From positions 62,001 through 126,000 of the forward strand of contig NZ_JANQBB010000010.1 of NCBI RefSeq assembly GCF_024721975.1: a stretch of DNA of 64,000 bases, in the 5' to 3' direction. Shown piece after piece: positions 26,484 to 35,451 of the stretch (positions within the stretch are counted from its first letter, which is position 1; every line of letters begins with the position of its first letter). The position numbers and the translations under genes are program-made. The DNA is from Paenibacillus endoradicis (GTDB lineage Bacteria > Bacillota > Bacilli > Paenibacillales > Paenibacillaceae). The notes below the pieces were generated by a model. The model worked only from the letters and a program-made list of their open reading frames with translations. It did no database searches and was not told where the DNA came from.

Positions 26484-26517
26484 AAACTTTCTATTATCTC
26501 TTGTAGTCTAATATAAT
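26484..26517 (+). promoter_or_regulatory. candidate promoter of the 26550 gene
   Basis: A perfect sigma-A -10 TATAAT (26512-26517) lacks a good -35. The same stretch contains GAAACTTTC (AAC 26485-26487), 17 bases and AGTCTAATA, a weaker version of the ECF-like pair seen before the SLH genes. Either could be used. Confidence 0.35.
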
Positions 26518-26549
26518 AGACAGATGGGAATAGGAGAGTAGATTACAAG

Positions 26550-29237
26550 ATGCGTAGATACACAATTAAACAATTATTTACTAAGAAAAAGGCTATTATG
26601 ATTATGCTAACTGGTGCATTAGTAATAACACCAATACAGCAGATTTTACCGTTTGGAAGCAATCATTATATGAATATCGCAGATGCCGCAACTAATTCTA
26701 GTAGTTTAGTAGCAATAGGTGAAAATATTATTTCTTCAGGCGTTGTACGTAAAGAATATACGTTCAAAACAACAAGAAGCTCCAAAGCTGTATCAACGGG
26801 CGTTCATGTTTTGGAGATTGATCTTAGTAACCCCTATATTTCATTGCAGGCACTGAGTGGAACGGAAGGACAAGTAGGTAAGCGAACAACTGTTATGGAT
26901 ATGTCTAAAAACACTGGAGCAATTGCTGCTATCAATGGTGATGTATTCGTAATGAAGAATGAAGGTGCTTCACTAGGTTCTCAAATCGTAAAAGGATCAT
27001 TAGTTGTAAGCCCATCATTATTAAAAGGTATGTATGCGTTTGGCGTAACAACAGACAAGAAGCCATCTATTGATATGTACACATTTGAAGGTAATGTTAC
27101 ATCAAGCACGGGTCAAAGTTTTGCATTATCTGGAATTAACCAGTCTACATATTCTTCTGATGTTACAGGTGAAGCATATAGTCATTCGAACAAGTTATAT
27201 ATTTATACTAGTGCATGGGGTGGAGCGCAGCGTCCTATTAACTCAGGCACAACACCAACGGAAGTATTAGTAGTCGATAATGTGGTCAAAGAAATTGTTC
27301 AAAATGGTAGCATTACGTCAACTATTCCGAGTAATGGTTATGTTTTACGCGGGCACAAGGACGCAGCGCAATTTTTAGTAACGAATATGACAGTTGGCTC
27401 GACGGTTGAGGCTAACTATAATCTAGTATCACAGACAACGAAGCAGAAGGTAGATCCTGCTAAGTTTGAGATGATGGTAAGTGGACATACTTTGCTCGTT
27501 GAGAATGGAAAAGCATCAAGCTTCTCTCGTGATATTACAGGTGTAAGTGGTAGTTCATATACTTCTCGCACCGCAATCGGTTACTCTGCCGATGGGAAAA
27601 AAGTATATATGGTGACTTCTGAGAAATCAGGCTCTAATTCTGGGCTGAGTTTGAAGGAACTACAAACCGTATTAGTTTCGCTTGGCGTGAACAAAGCTGT
27701 TAATTTGGATGGCGGCGGATCTACGACAATGGTAGAACGTAAGCTAGGATACTCGAGTCTGTCACTCGCTCATGCGACGCAAGAAAGCTCATTGCGCAGT
27801 GTAGCTAATGGTATTGGAGTATTTACAAGTGCTCCTAAAGGTTCATTGAACGGTCTTATTGTCACAGGTGGTAATTCTATCTTAATAGGTCAGTCTATTA
27901 ACTTTAGTGCACTAGGCTATGACAATTACTATAATCCAATTAGTGCCGATGTAAGTTGGTCCAGTCTTAACAGCAAAGGAAGCTTCTCTGGTAATACATT
28001 CACCGCAACATCTGCTGGAACGGTATCGGTTAAAGCAACTTCAGGTAGCGTTTCTGCATTGAAAGAGTTGCAAGTTGTAGGCGGCGATCAGATTAAATCG
28101 TTAGTAGCTTCTGGTGGAGTAGGAACATTATCTGCAGGAGCATCATTACCTGTAACGCTTAAGGCTACGCTGAAAAACGGTGATACTCATCAAGTTGATG
28201 GAAACTATTTGAAATGGGATTTTGTTGGATTTAGTGGTACATTTAAGGATGGCACTATTACTGTGAAATCGGTAAATGCCAATACGAAAACGGGTTATGC
28301 CATTGCGTCCTACGATGGATTTACGACAATGATTCCATTTAGTAATGAACAATCGGTTAGCACGGTCGAGAATTTTAATGCGGTTGGCTATTCTATTACG
28401 AATCAAGTGCTACCTGTAGATGTAACGAAAGGTAGTGCAAAGCTAGTAGCAGGTTCTACTTCTGATAGTGCAGATAAAGCATTGCAAATTAGTTATGACT
28501 TTACTGCTGGAACAGGAACAAAAGCCTCTTATGCAAAACTTGGCGAAGCGGGTAGAACACTTTCCTCTAATCTGACGGCATTAGCATTCGATGTGAATGG
28601 TGATGGAAGCAATAACTGGCTTCGTGCAGAGATTATTGATAGCAGCGGGCAATTACATTATGTTGATATTGCGAAAAGTGTTAATTGGACAGGCTGGAAA
28701 AACATAAAAGTTAATGTAGATACAAGTGCAATGAAGGGTTCTATTAAATTAAGAAGAATATATATGATATCGCTAGATTCCTCGAAAGCTGGACTAGCAA
28801 CTTCTGGTCAAATTGCAGTAGATAACATTATGCAGTATACAAAAACTGCAAATTCATCAGAAAACTCTAATACTGTTGTGAAATTGTTTATTGATAAAAA
28901 ACAAGCAACGGTTAACGGTAAATCAACGCTACTTGATGTAGCGCCAATTTTGAAAGGTGATTACACTTATTTACCATTACGATTTGTTACAGAACAATTA
29001 GGTGCAACGTTGCAATATGATAACAAAACTAAAGTAGTGAAGGTATTTAACGGATCCACGATGCTTCAGATGACACTAGGTAAGAAAGAGTATGTGCTGA
29101 ATGGAGTTCGTTATGAATCTGACGTCGCACCATTTGAAACGAATGGACGTACATTAATTCCGGTAAGATTGTTCTCTGAGAAACTAGGCTATAAAGTAAC
29201 TTATAATCATACTGAGCGTAGCGTAACTATACAGTAA
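26550..29237 (+). CDS. exported phosphodiester glycosidase (NAGPA)-like protein with Ig-like and stalk domains
   Basis: The 895-residue product has an N-terminal signal segment (about 14-47). It then has an NAGPA/DUF2233 domain (about 80-430) with the hallmarks AAINGDVFVM, RTAIGYSADGKKVYMVT and AVNLDGGGSTTMV. The last carries the Asp-Gly-Gly-Gly-Ser motif of phosphodiester alpha-GlcNAcases. A Big_2-like Ig domain (about 430-530) and a galactose-binding-like sandwich (about 610-770) follow. A copper-amine-oxidase-N-like 'stalk' domain closes the protein (about 775-895, KSTLLDVAPILKGDYTYLPL and GRTLIPVRLFSEKLGY). Family members cleave GlcNAc phosphodiesters on wall polymers; B. subtilis YoeB/NagPA-type roles are only partly known. 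Substrate here is unknown; a wall-polymer phosphodiester is plausible from the setting. Confidence 0.85.
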   Translation: MRRYTIKQLFTKKKAIMIMLTGALVITPIQQILPFGSNHYMNIADAATNSSSLVAIGENIISSGVVRKEYTFKTTRSSKAVSTGVHVLEIDLSNPYISLQALSGTEGQVGKRTTVMDMSKNTGAIAAINGDVFVMKNEGASLGSQIVKGSLVVSPSLLKGMYAFGVTTDKKPSIDMYTFEGNVTSSTGQSFALSGINQSTYSSDVTGEAYSHSNKLYIYTSAWGGAQRPINSGTTPTEVLVVDNVVKEIVQNGSITSTIPSNGYVLRGHKDAAQFLVTNMTVGSTVEANYNLVSQTTKQKVDPAKFEMMVSGHTLLVENGKASSFSRDITGVSGSSYTSRTAIGYSADGKKVYMVTSEKSGSNSGLSLKELQTVLVSLGVNKAVNLDGGGSTTMVERKLGYSSLSLAHATQESSLRSVANGIGVFTSAPKGSLNGLIVTGGNSILIGQSINFSALGYDNYYNPISADVSWSSLNSKGSFSGNTFTATSAGTVSVKATSGSVSALKELQVVGGDQIKSLVASGGVGTLSAGASLPVTLKATLKNGDTHQVDGNYLKWDFVGFSGTFKDGTITVKSVNANTKTGYAIASYDGFTTMIPFSNEQSVSTVENFNAVGYSITNQVLPVDVTKGSAKLVAGSTSDSADKALQISYDFTAGTGTKASYAKLGEAGRTLSSNLTALAFDVNGDGSNNWLRAEIIDSSGQLHYVDIAKSVNWTGWKNIKVNVDTSAMKGSIKLRRIYMISLDSSKAGLATSGQIAVDNIMQYTKTANSSENSNTVVKLFIDKKQATVNGKSTLLDVAPILKGDYTYLPLRFVTEQLGATLQYDNKTKVVKVFNGSTMLQMTLGKKEYVLNGVRYESDVAPFETNGRTLIPVRLFSEKLGYKVTYNHTERSVTIQ

Positions 29238-29260
29238 AAGTATGGATGTTAGCACAATTA

Positions 29261-29269
29261 TGATATGAT
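29261..29269 (+). promoter_or_regulatory. extended -10 promoter of degSU
   Basis: TGATATGAT forms an extended -10 (TG-N-TATGAT) without a good -35, 39 bases before the degS start. Confidence 0.45.
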
Positions 29270-29307
29270 AGTACAAGCAATAAATGTAAAAGGAGTGCCT
29301 GGATACG

Positions 29308-30456
29308 GTGGATCACCTCTCAGTCGATATTAATCGAATATTTTCTAATGCTATTCAAGTTATGGAGACTAGCAAATATCAAATCTATGAGGTGTGTGAA
29401 TCAGCTCGAGACGAGCTACGCGCTTTGGAGAAAGAACTTGAACAAGTGCTGCAGCAAACGGTTCAGGTGATTGAGGAGGTTGACAAGCTAGAGCTTGAAT
29501 ACCGATATGCCAGAATTCGTTTAACAGAGGTAAGCCGTGAATTCAATCGCTATGGTGAGCAAGATATTAAGCGAGCCTATGAGAAGGCAACATTGACACA
29601 GTTACAGCTAGCTACACTACGTGAACAAGAAAAACATCTTAAGCTTCGTAGAGATGATCTTCAAATTCGAGTTCGAAATGTCGAAAAAAATATTGAACGG
29701 GCAGAAACTATAGCATCTCAGATGCATGTTGTGCTCGACTATTTGTCAGGTGATATGGATCACGTGACTCGCATACTAGAATCTGCGAAAAATCGTCAAT
29801 TGTTAGGATTGAAAATTATTTTGGCGCAAGAAGATGAGCGTAAACGAATTGCTAGGGAGATACATGATGGACCAGCGCAGTCGTTAGCGAATATTGTACT
29901 TCGCACTGAAATAGCAGAACGAATGTTAATGAAGGAAGAATATCCTCTCGTACAAACTGAATTAACAGACTTAAAGGGGCAAGTTAGAACAGGCATAGAA
30001 GAAATTAGGAAAATTATTTTTAATCTTCGTCCAATGGCGCTAGATGATCTAGGCTTGATTCCGACATTAAGGAAGCTCACTCAAGATTTCGAAGAAAAAT
30101 CTAAAATCCATACGATTTTCGAAGTGTTTGGCAAAGAGTTACGTCTTAATTCTTCGATGGAAGCTGCGATCTACCGACTTGTGCAAGAAGCGTTATCGAA
30201 TGTGATGAAGCATGCAGAAGCAACGAGAGTATCGGTAGGTCTTGTCTTTCAGCAGGATAATCTGCGGTTAAGCATGAAGGATAACGGAAAAGGGTTTCGT
30301 AATAATCCTAATCTTAACTCTGCAGATGATAGAACGCACTATGGATTAATTGGAATGTATGAGCGCGTAGAACTTATTGAAGGCACAATTGATATTCAAT
30401 CGGAGGTAGGTAGGGGAACAGAAATTAATATAGTAATACCTCTCACAACGACCTAA
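29308..30456 (+). CDS. degS: sensor histidine kinase DegS
   Basis: A cytoplasmic two-component kinase that phosphorylates DegU, linking salt/viscosity/flagellar-load signals to exoenzyme, competence and motility control in B. subtilis. The 382-residue product is near the B. subtilis length (385). An N-terminal coiled-coil sensor (about 25-165, many E/R/L heptads) is followed by the HisKA_3 box EDERKRIAREIHDGPAQSLAN with phospho-acceptor His at about 186. A HATPase domain (VQEALSNVMKHAEAT, DNGKGF, HYGLIGMYERVE) closes it. No membrane segment is present. The start is GTG 29308 with AAAGGAG upstream. degU follows 15 bases downstream. Confidence 0.96.
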   Translation: MDHLSVDINRIFSNAIQVMETSKYQIYEVCESARDELRALEKELEQVLQQTVQVIEEVDKLELEYRYARIRLTEVSREFNRYGEQDIKRAYEKATLTQLQLATLREQEKHLKLRRDDLQIRVRNVEKNIERAETIASQMHVVLDYLSGDMDHVTRILESAKNRQLLGLKIILAQEDERKRIAREIHDGPAQSLANIVLRTEIAERMLMKEEYPLVQTELTDLKGQVRTGIEEIRKIIFNLRPMALDDLGLIPTLRKLTQDFEEKSKIHTIFEVFGKELRLNSSMEAAIYRLVQEALSNVMKHAEATRVSVGLVFQQDNLRLSMKDNGKGFRNNPNLNSADDRTHYGLIGMYERVELIEGTIDIQSEVGRGTEINIVIPLTTT

Positions 30457-30471
30457 GAAAGGGGAAAATTT

Positions 30472-31203
30472 ATGATAAGTAAGCTAGATAACAGCCCATC
30501 TGATCCTGCAAAGATTAAAATATTGTTAGCAGATGATCATCAATTATTTCGTGAAGGTTTAAAACGTATACTTAATATGGAAGACGACATCGAAGTAATC
30601 GGAGAATGCGGAGATGGCATACAAGTTTTAGAGTTTTGCAATCATATATTACCTGACATCGTACTGATGGATATTAATATGCCGATCGAGACAGGGGTAG
30701 TTACAACTGAACGGTTAAAGGACTTATTTCCAGATGTAAAGGTCATAATATTATCTATTCATGATGACGAAAGTTATGTGTTTGAGTCATTGCGAAAAGG
30801 TGCAACTGGCTATTTGCTGAAAGACATGGGAGCAGAGGCTTTAGTCAATGCGATTCGTTCTGTTTCGCAAGGTTATTCCTATATCCATCCTAAAGTAACG
30901 GGTAAACTAATTAATCAATTGCGTCGTATGACATATTTAGATGAAATAGGTGTGTCTGCGAATCAAACGATCGATATTGGAGCGACATATATTCCGTTAG
31001 AGGAAAGTCCTCTTACACGTCGAGAAGCAGAAGTATTGCGCCTAATGGCTGAAGGTAAGAGCAATAAGATGATTGGTGAGCATTTGTTCATTAGTGAAAA
31101 AACAGTGAAAAATCACGTTAGTAGTATATTGCAAAAAATGGAAGTTGATGATCGTACACAAGCAGTTATTAACTCCATTAAATTCGGTTGGGTTACACTC
31201 TAA
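30472..31203 (+). CDS. degU: response regulator DegU
   Basis: A NarL/LuxR-type response regulator controlled by DegS. The 243-residue product has a receiver domain with acidic pocket LLADDHQ, phospho-acceptor Asp in VLMDINM (about residue 67) and Lys in LLKDMG. A LuxR-type helix-turn-helix follows (LTRREAEVLRLMAEGKSNKMIGEHLFISEKTVKNHVSSIL). It is slightly longer than B. subtilis DegU (229) through an N-terminal extension of about 14 residues and a linker. In B. subtilis unphosphorylated DegU primes comK expression and DegU controls flgM. Both com and flgM lie directly downstream here. Confidence 0.97.
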   Translation: MISKLDNSPSDPAKIKILLADDHQLFREGLKRILNMEDDIEVIGECGDGIQVLEFCNHILPDIVLMDINMPIETGVVTTERLKDLFPDVKVIILSIHDDESYVFESLRKGATGYLLKDMGAEALVNAIRSVSQGYSYIHPKVTGKLINQLRRMTYLDEIGVSANQTIDIGATYIPLEESPLTRREAEVLRLMAEGKSNKMIGEHLFISEKTVKNHVSSILQKMEVDDRTQAVINSIKFGWVTL

Positions 31204-31232
31204 TATTACAACTATATTTCATATTGTAAACG

Positions 31233-31283
31233 ATGGTTATGTTATATCTTATTGATGAATAAGATACGACATAACCATTTTTT
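31233..31283 (+). terminator. terminator after degU
   Basis: A 21-base stem with two imperfect pairs (31233-31253 / 31258-31278), 4-base loop, followed by seven T. Confidence 0.9.
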
Positions 31284-31363
31284 TGTATTTGTAAAGAGTA
31301 GGATATTATAGGTGACCGCTTAACGTCATTCTGCATACAATGTGCAAAGAGGGGGTATCAACC

Positions 31364-31729
31364 ATGATTAAACTTCTGCTTTTTGTTATTGGATGCTACA
31401 TTATCGCTGCTGCTGTCGTCCATATTTATTATTACTTTTCGAGTCGCAAGCAATCTGCAAAACGGCATTATATATTATTAGATAACGAGCAACAGGATAG
31501 TATTGAATGGTATTATCGCTCCATAAAGCGTTTTTCAGTATGGATGGGTATCCCGATACAAGTAACGGTAATTAATACGGAGCCTGGTGGGGATTTGCGT
31601 CAGATGGTAGACCGCTGGAGTATAAAGCATAATGATATTGTATTGAATGATCGAGTTAGTGGCATATCTGATCACACAATAGTTATTGATCTTAGTAAAC
31701 AAGATGACTTGTGTAAGTTGCCATTCTAG
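31364..31729 (+). CDS. small membrane protein of unknown function
   Basis: The 121-residue product has one N-terminal transmembrane helix (about 2-23, LLLFVIGCYIIAAAVVHIYYYF). A basic stretch and a mixed alpha/beta cytoplasmic or extracytoplasmic domain follow, with the blocks SIEWYYRSIKRFSVWMGIPI and DLRQMVDRWSIKHNDIVLND. No family recognised. The start ATG 31364 has AAAGAGGGGG (31346-31355); the longer frame from 31340 lacks a site. It lies between the degU terminator and its own terminator, so it is monocistronic. The position between degU and comFA suggests, but does not show, a link to competence. Confidence 0.65.
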   Translation: MIKLLLFVIGCYIIAAAVVHIYYYFSSRKQSAKRHYILLDNEQQDSIEWYYRSIKRFSVWMGIPIQVTVINTEPGGDLRQMVDRWSIKHNDIVLNDRVSGISDHTIVIDLSKQDDLCKLPF

Positions 31730-31759
31730 CCTATAATAATGACATAAATTGTAAGCGTG

Positions 31760-31804
31760 AAGCACACGAAATGGTCCGTCTAAGGACATTCGTGTGCTTT
31801 TTTG
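31760..31804 (+). terminator. terminator after the 31364 gene
   Basis: A 12-bp outer stem (31760-31771 region with 31787-31798), an inner GGTCC/GGAC pairing, then a T run (31798-31803). Confidence 0.85.
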
Positions 31805-31816
31805 TTATTAGAGAAA

Positions 31817-31989
31817 GTTCAAAAAGCAGACTTATATAACGAAGTGATGCAAACAGGTTAATCGACATCGAAGTCGAAGAAAAATTGTGAAGTTCGGGAT
31901 CATGTACCACTACGTACATTGGAGTGTCCTCCTTCTACAAGTAGTACTCCGTCTTCTCGACTTTCGAAGGCCCGGTTTTTAATATGAAC
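31817..31989 (+). repeat. intergenic inverted repeat, copy C (subfamily 2)
   Basis: It begins GTTCAAAAAGC and shares long blocks with copy D at 35452: GACATCGAA, a GTGTACC/ATGTACC loop, TACGTACA, TTGGAGTGTCCTCCTTC and CTTCTCG. Internally GAAGTCGAAGAA pairs with TTCTCGACTTTC, giving one extended hairpin. The right end is decayed (TTTTTAATATGAAC). It fills almost all of the gap in front of comFA; the comFA ribosome site begins 4 bases after it. Confidence 0.8.
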
Positions 31990-32007
31990 TATAAGGAGGC
32001 AATGTCA

Positions 32008-34014
32008 TTGTATGCAAAACTAATGTTATGGGCGGGAGTAGAAGAGTATAAATTATTACTACTTCCTTATGAAAAACGCAATCAGTTCCGGGTAGAGGAT
32101 TGGATATGTTATATGGAAAAAGGGTGTATCTATACCGTAATGGCACAGCCAATTGCTCTTGCGTATGGTGAGTATGTAGTTAGAGAATGGATGTCCAGTA
32201 GGAGGACCTATAATAGCTTACATTTGGCGAAAAAAGCAGTAAATCGAATGTTGAAATATGAGTTGAATGTGTGTTGGACGGACGGAGTAGTTGAGGCAGG
32301 TATGTCACAATTATCTGCTAGTAATGGAAGTAGGCTAGCAGCATTACAATTAGCGTCCTTAATGAGAGGAAGACAACTGCTGTATTCAGAGCTGCAATCG
32401 TTAACCTCAGAGCAAGGACATATGGATGTACTACAAGATTGGCGTACAGCTCTGCAAAGATGCATCGTAGAGGGAAGTATCCAAGTAAGCAGTAGTGTGC
32501 AATTAGAACAGTTAGGCAATCGTCAAGCTCGGTATTGTTGCTTACGCTGTTATGAACGTCAACTAGAGCACGCTTCATCAATCTGTATCTACTGTGGGGA
32601 GGACTGCTTCTACTGCAAGGAATGTATCGTTATGGGGAGGAGTCGTACTTGTGGCTTACTGCTAATAGGTCGATATCAATCACCGTTACTTGGAGAAGAA
32701 GCAAAGTGTAACGCAGTTCATCCAAGCCGAATCGTACAGTTGGAGAGATATGATCTTAGTCCTGCACAGCAAAGAGCGACAAAAGCAGCACTTAGCTATA
32801 TTTATACACAGAACAAGCGATATTTGCAGGAACAGGTCAGTCATAAAGTAAGAAGTAATAGCGAAAAGAAAGGTCTTAGTAGAAAAAGTAGCATTCGAAT
32901 AAGAGATAGAGAACAACATCACGATAGCAACGTTCATAATGCGGTAGCCTTTGTGAAACGAGTAGACAATATACTAGGTAATAAACTACAACAGTTTCAA
33001 ACGTGGCGACAACGCTACAATAGAAACTTTCTAATATGGGCAGTGACAGGAGCAGGTAAGACAGAAATGATCTTTCCGCTTATTGAATATGTTACAAAAC
33101 AAGGGGGTAAAGTGCTACTAGCTACACCGAGGAGAGATGTTGTACTAGAGTTAGATCCGCGTTTGCGGAAAGCCTTTCCTGAGCTAACGATTGTAACACT
33201 CTACGGTGGAAGTTCGCAGCGCTGGCAGGAAGGACAACTTGTACTAGCTACTACGCATCAGTTAATGCGATTCCAACAAGCCTTTGAACTTGTCATTATC
33301 GATGAGTTAGATGCTTTTCCATATCACGGAGATCCACGGCTATACCGTGTAGCAACACAATGTAGCAAATTAGGAGGGATAAGAATATTGCTATCCGCAA
33401 CGCCGCCTAGGCAGTTACAACAAGCGATGAATGCGAGGTTACTTAGTTATGTATTGCTTCCAGTAAGATACCATCGTCACCCACTCCCCGTTCCTACCAT
33501 GCTAACGATACCTTCAATCGCCGAACAGCTGCGAAAATCTAACATTCCAACTATTTTGCTTACAGCTATGAAACAATCTATTGAAAGAGGAGCACAGCTC
33601 TTTGTATTTGTACAACGTATTGCAGAAGCAGAACCTTATGTAGCGCTGTTACAACGTTATTTTCAAGATGTAGTTATTGGTGCAACGTCTTCTAAAGATG
33701 ATCGACGGACAGAGAAGGTATCTACTTTCAGACAACGTCATATAAGAATATTGGTCACAACAACAATATTAGAAAGAGGTGTCACCATCCCGCAAAGTGA
33801 TGTCTATATTTGCGATGCGGATGGATCATTATTTGATGAATCGTCGCTTGTGCAAATGGCTGGGCGTGCAGGAAGATCAGCAGATGATCCAAAAGGGAAA
33901 GTATATTTTGCTGCCAAACATAGAAATGAAGCACAATTACGTGCGGTGAAGCAAATTGTAAGAATGAATAATCAGGCAAGGAAGGAGAGGTACTTATTAG
34001 AACAATATTGGTAG
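32008..34014 (+). CDS. comFA: competence DNA translocase/helicase ComFA
   Basis: ComFA is the ATP-driven DEAD-box-like motor that helps move transforming single-stranded DNA across the membrane. From TTG 32008 the product has 668 residues. A long N-terminal region comes first, then a four-Cys zinc finger region (CCLRCYE ... CIYCGEDCFYCKECI, about 175-210). Helicase motifs follow: Walker A TGAGKTE (about 347-353), DELD (about 432), LLSATPP, TTTILERGVTIP and QMAGRAGRS. B. subtilis ComFA has about 463 residues, so this is some 200 longer, mainly before the zinc finger. TAAGGAGG (31992-31999) is too close to ATG 32002 and fits TTG 32008 (8-base spacing). comFC follows after 41 bases; comFB is absent. 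Confidence 0.93.
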   Translation: MYAKLMLWAGVEEYKLLLLPYEKRNQFRVEDWICYMEKGCIYTVMAQPIALAYGEYVVREWMSSRRTYNSLHLAKKAVNRMLKYELNVCWTDGVVEAGMSQLSASNGSRLAALQLASLMRGRQLLYSELQSLTSEQGHMDVLQDWRTALQRCIVEGSIQVSSSVQLEQLGNRQARYCCLRCYERQLEHASSICIYCGEDCFYCKECIVMGRSRTCGLLLIGRYQSPLLGEEAKCNAVHPSRIVQLERYDLSPAQQRATKAALSYIYTQNKRYLQEQVSHKVRSNSEKKGLSRKSSIRIRDREQHHDSNVHNAVAFVKRVDNILGNKLQQFQTWRQRYNRNFLIWAVTGAGKTEMIFPLIEYVTKQGGKVLLATPRRDVVLELDPRLRKAFPELTIVTLYGGSSQRWQEGQLVLATTHQLMRFQQAFELVIIDELDAFPYHGDPRLYRVATQCSKLGGIRILLSATPPRQLQQAMNARLLSYVLLPVRYHRHPLPVPTMLTIPSIAEQLRKSNIPTILLTAMKQSIERGAQLFVFVQRIAEAEPYVALLQRYFQDVVIGATSSKDDRRTEKVSTFRQRHIRILVTTTILERGVTIPQSDVYICDADGSLFDESSLVQMAGRAGRSADDPKGKVYFAAKHRNEAQLRAVKQIVRMNNQARKERYLLEQYW

Positions 34015-34055
34015 CTTGCTTTGTATAAAGTTGAAAAAATAAAAGGAGGAGGAGC

Positions 34056-34910
34056 ATGATGAAATCTGCAAACAATAAGTGGTTGTGGTGGTTAGTGGCA
34101 AGAAACAAATGTTGTATACGATGTCAAAAAGGAATAACTCATCATAAAAATGAGCGAAGTAATCATAATGTATGGATTGAACGTAGATTATATGCCCTGC
34201 TTTGCTCAGCGTGTATGACCAAAATTCCATGGATTACTACGGTACAATGTCTGAGATGTGGACGAGCTCAAGTTTGCCAAGATTGTCACTATCGTAAGAC
34301 GAGATCATTACGTTATAATCGCAGTGCGGTTAGATATACAGATGAGATGAAACAGTGGCTTAGCACATATAAATTTCAAGGAGATGCGCGATATAGGGAA
34401 CTTCTCACGTACATGTTGTCTCATGTTTATGATCAAGTAACTCTACAATTAGTAAGAGATCAAGGGTTGTATGAACATTGGCAGCAGTCGCATCTAACTA
34501 TTCGTATATATGCTAAGCGATATAAGCTTTGGCAAGTTGTCACTTCGGTGCCGATTAGTGAAGAAAGGATATTGGAGCGGGGCTTCAATCAAGCACAGCA
34601 GTTAGCGCTAGGTGTTGCTGAGTATGGTGAACTTCCATATATAGAGTTATTACGTCGTGATAGAGATAGTGTGAAGTTAAGCTCAAAGAACAAGAGGGAG
34701 CGGGAAAACAGTGTTCAACAATTATATGCTAGTGAAGCTTCATATTGGTTACCGCTTATGCGAGTGTGGAAGACCGCACCACTTATCAATATTTTACTCG
34801 TAGATGATGTATATACTACTGGGAGTACAATAGAAGCTTGCTCCTCAGCAATCATAAGTCATGCACCTAGTCCGATAGCTATTTATAGTCTCACATGGGC
34901 AAGAGCGTAA
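34056..34910 (+). CDS. comFC: ComF family amidophosphoribosyltransferase-like protein ComFC
   Basis: The 284-residue product has an N-terminal double zinc-ribbon (CCIRCQKG ... CSACMTK ... CLRCGRAQVCQDCH) and a C-terminal phosphoribosyltransferase fold. The PRPP loop is NILLVDDVYTTGSTIEAC (about 245-262), and the family motif ERILERGFNQAQQLA lies near 170. ComFC is needed for efficient DNA uptake and interacts with the ComFA machinery. AAGGAGG at 34043-34049 serves ATG 34056 (or 34059). It is probably co-transcribed with comFA. Confidence 0.93.
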   Translation: MMKSANNKWLWWLVARNKCCIRCQKGITHHKNERSNHNVWIERRLYALLCSACMTKIPWITTVQCLRCGRAQVCQDCHYRKTRSLRYNRSAVRYTDEMKQWLSTYKFQGDARYRELLTYMLSHVYDQVTLQLVRDQGLYEHWQQSHLTIRIYAKRYKLWQVVTSVPISEERILERGFNQAQQLALGVAEYGELPYIELLRRDRDSVKLSSKNKRERENSVQQLYASEASYWLPLMRVWKTAPLINILLVDDVYTTGSTIEACSSAIISHAPSPIAIYSLTWARA

Positions 34911-35020
34911 TAGCGCAAAAATAAAATTATTTTAATTTAATATAGTACTAATGAAATTACCCGAAAATTACGATACAGTATAGTATAAGGTGAAGTGGTA
35001 TAAAAGGAGTTGAGTAGAAG

Positions 35021-35443
35021 ATGAATATTGCCAATTGTCCTCGTTGCGGTAAAATATTTGCAAAAGGTTTCAAGGATGTATGTCCTGCTTGCGTACGAGA
35101 TATTGATAAAGAATATGAGTTATGTTCTACGTATTTGCGTGAACATAGAGGTGCGTCTATTACAGAACTATCTGATGAGACAGGTGTTACGATTAGGCAG
35201 ATTACTAAATTCGTACGAGAAGGTAGAATTTCAACAATGGATGCTCCGAATCTAACGTATCCATGTGAATCATGTGGGGTACTAATATCCCATAACCATT
35301 TGTGTGATAGCTGTCGAACGAGGTTAACAAATGCTTCGAAAAATTTGTTCCATGCAGAAAATATTGCGGAGAGCAACAAGCTTACTGATGAACAAGTTAA
35401 GAGTGCTTATAAAGGCATTAGCGCATATAAAGATCGCACTTAA
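35021..35443 (+). CDS. yvyF: flagellar operon protein YvyF
   Basis: The 140-residue product matches the YvyF family (TIGR03826), encoded upstream of flgM in Bacillus. It has an N-terminal Cys-pair (CPRCGKIFAKGFKDVCPAC), a central MerR/helix-turn-helix-like segment (ITELSDETGVTIRQITKFVREG) and a second Cys cluster (CESCG...LCDSC). It is probably a zinc-binding regulator of flagellar genes; the molecular role is not settled. ATG 35021 has AAAGGAG (35003-35009). A repeat element and the flgM control region follow. Confidence 0.9.
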   Translation: MNIANCPRCGKIFAKGFKDVCPACVRDIDKEYELCSTYLREHRGASITELSDETGVTIRQITKFVREGRISTMDAPNLTYPCESCGVLISHNHLCDSCRTRLTNASKNLFHAENIAESNKLTDEQVKSAYKGISAYKDRT

Positions 35444-35451
35444 TATAGGCA

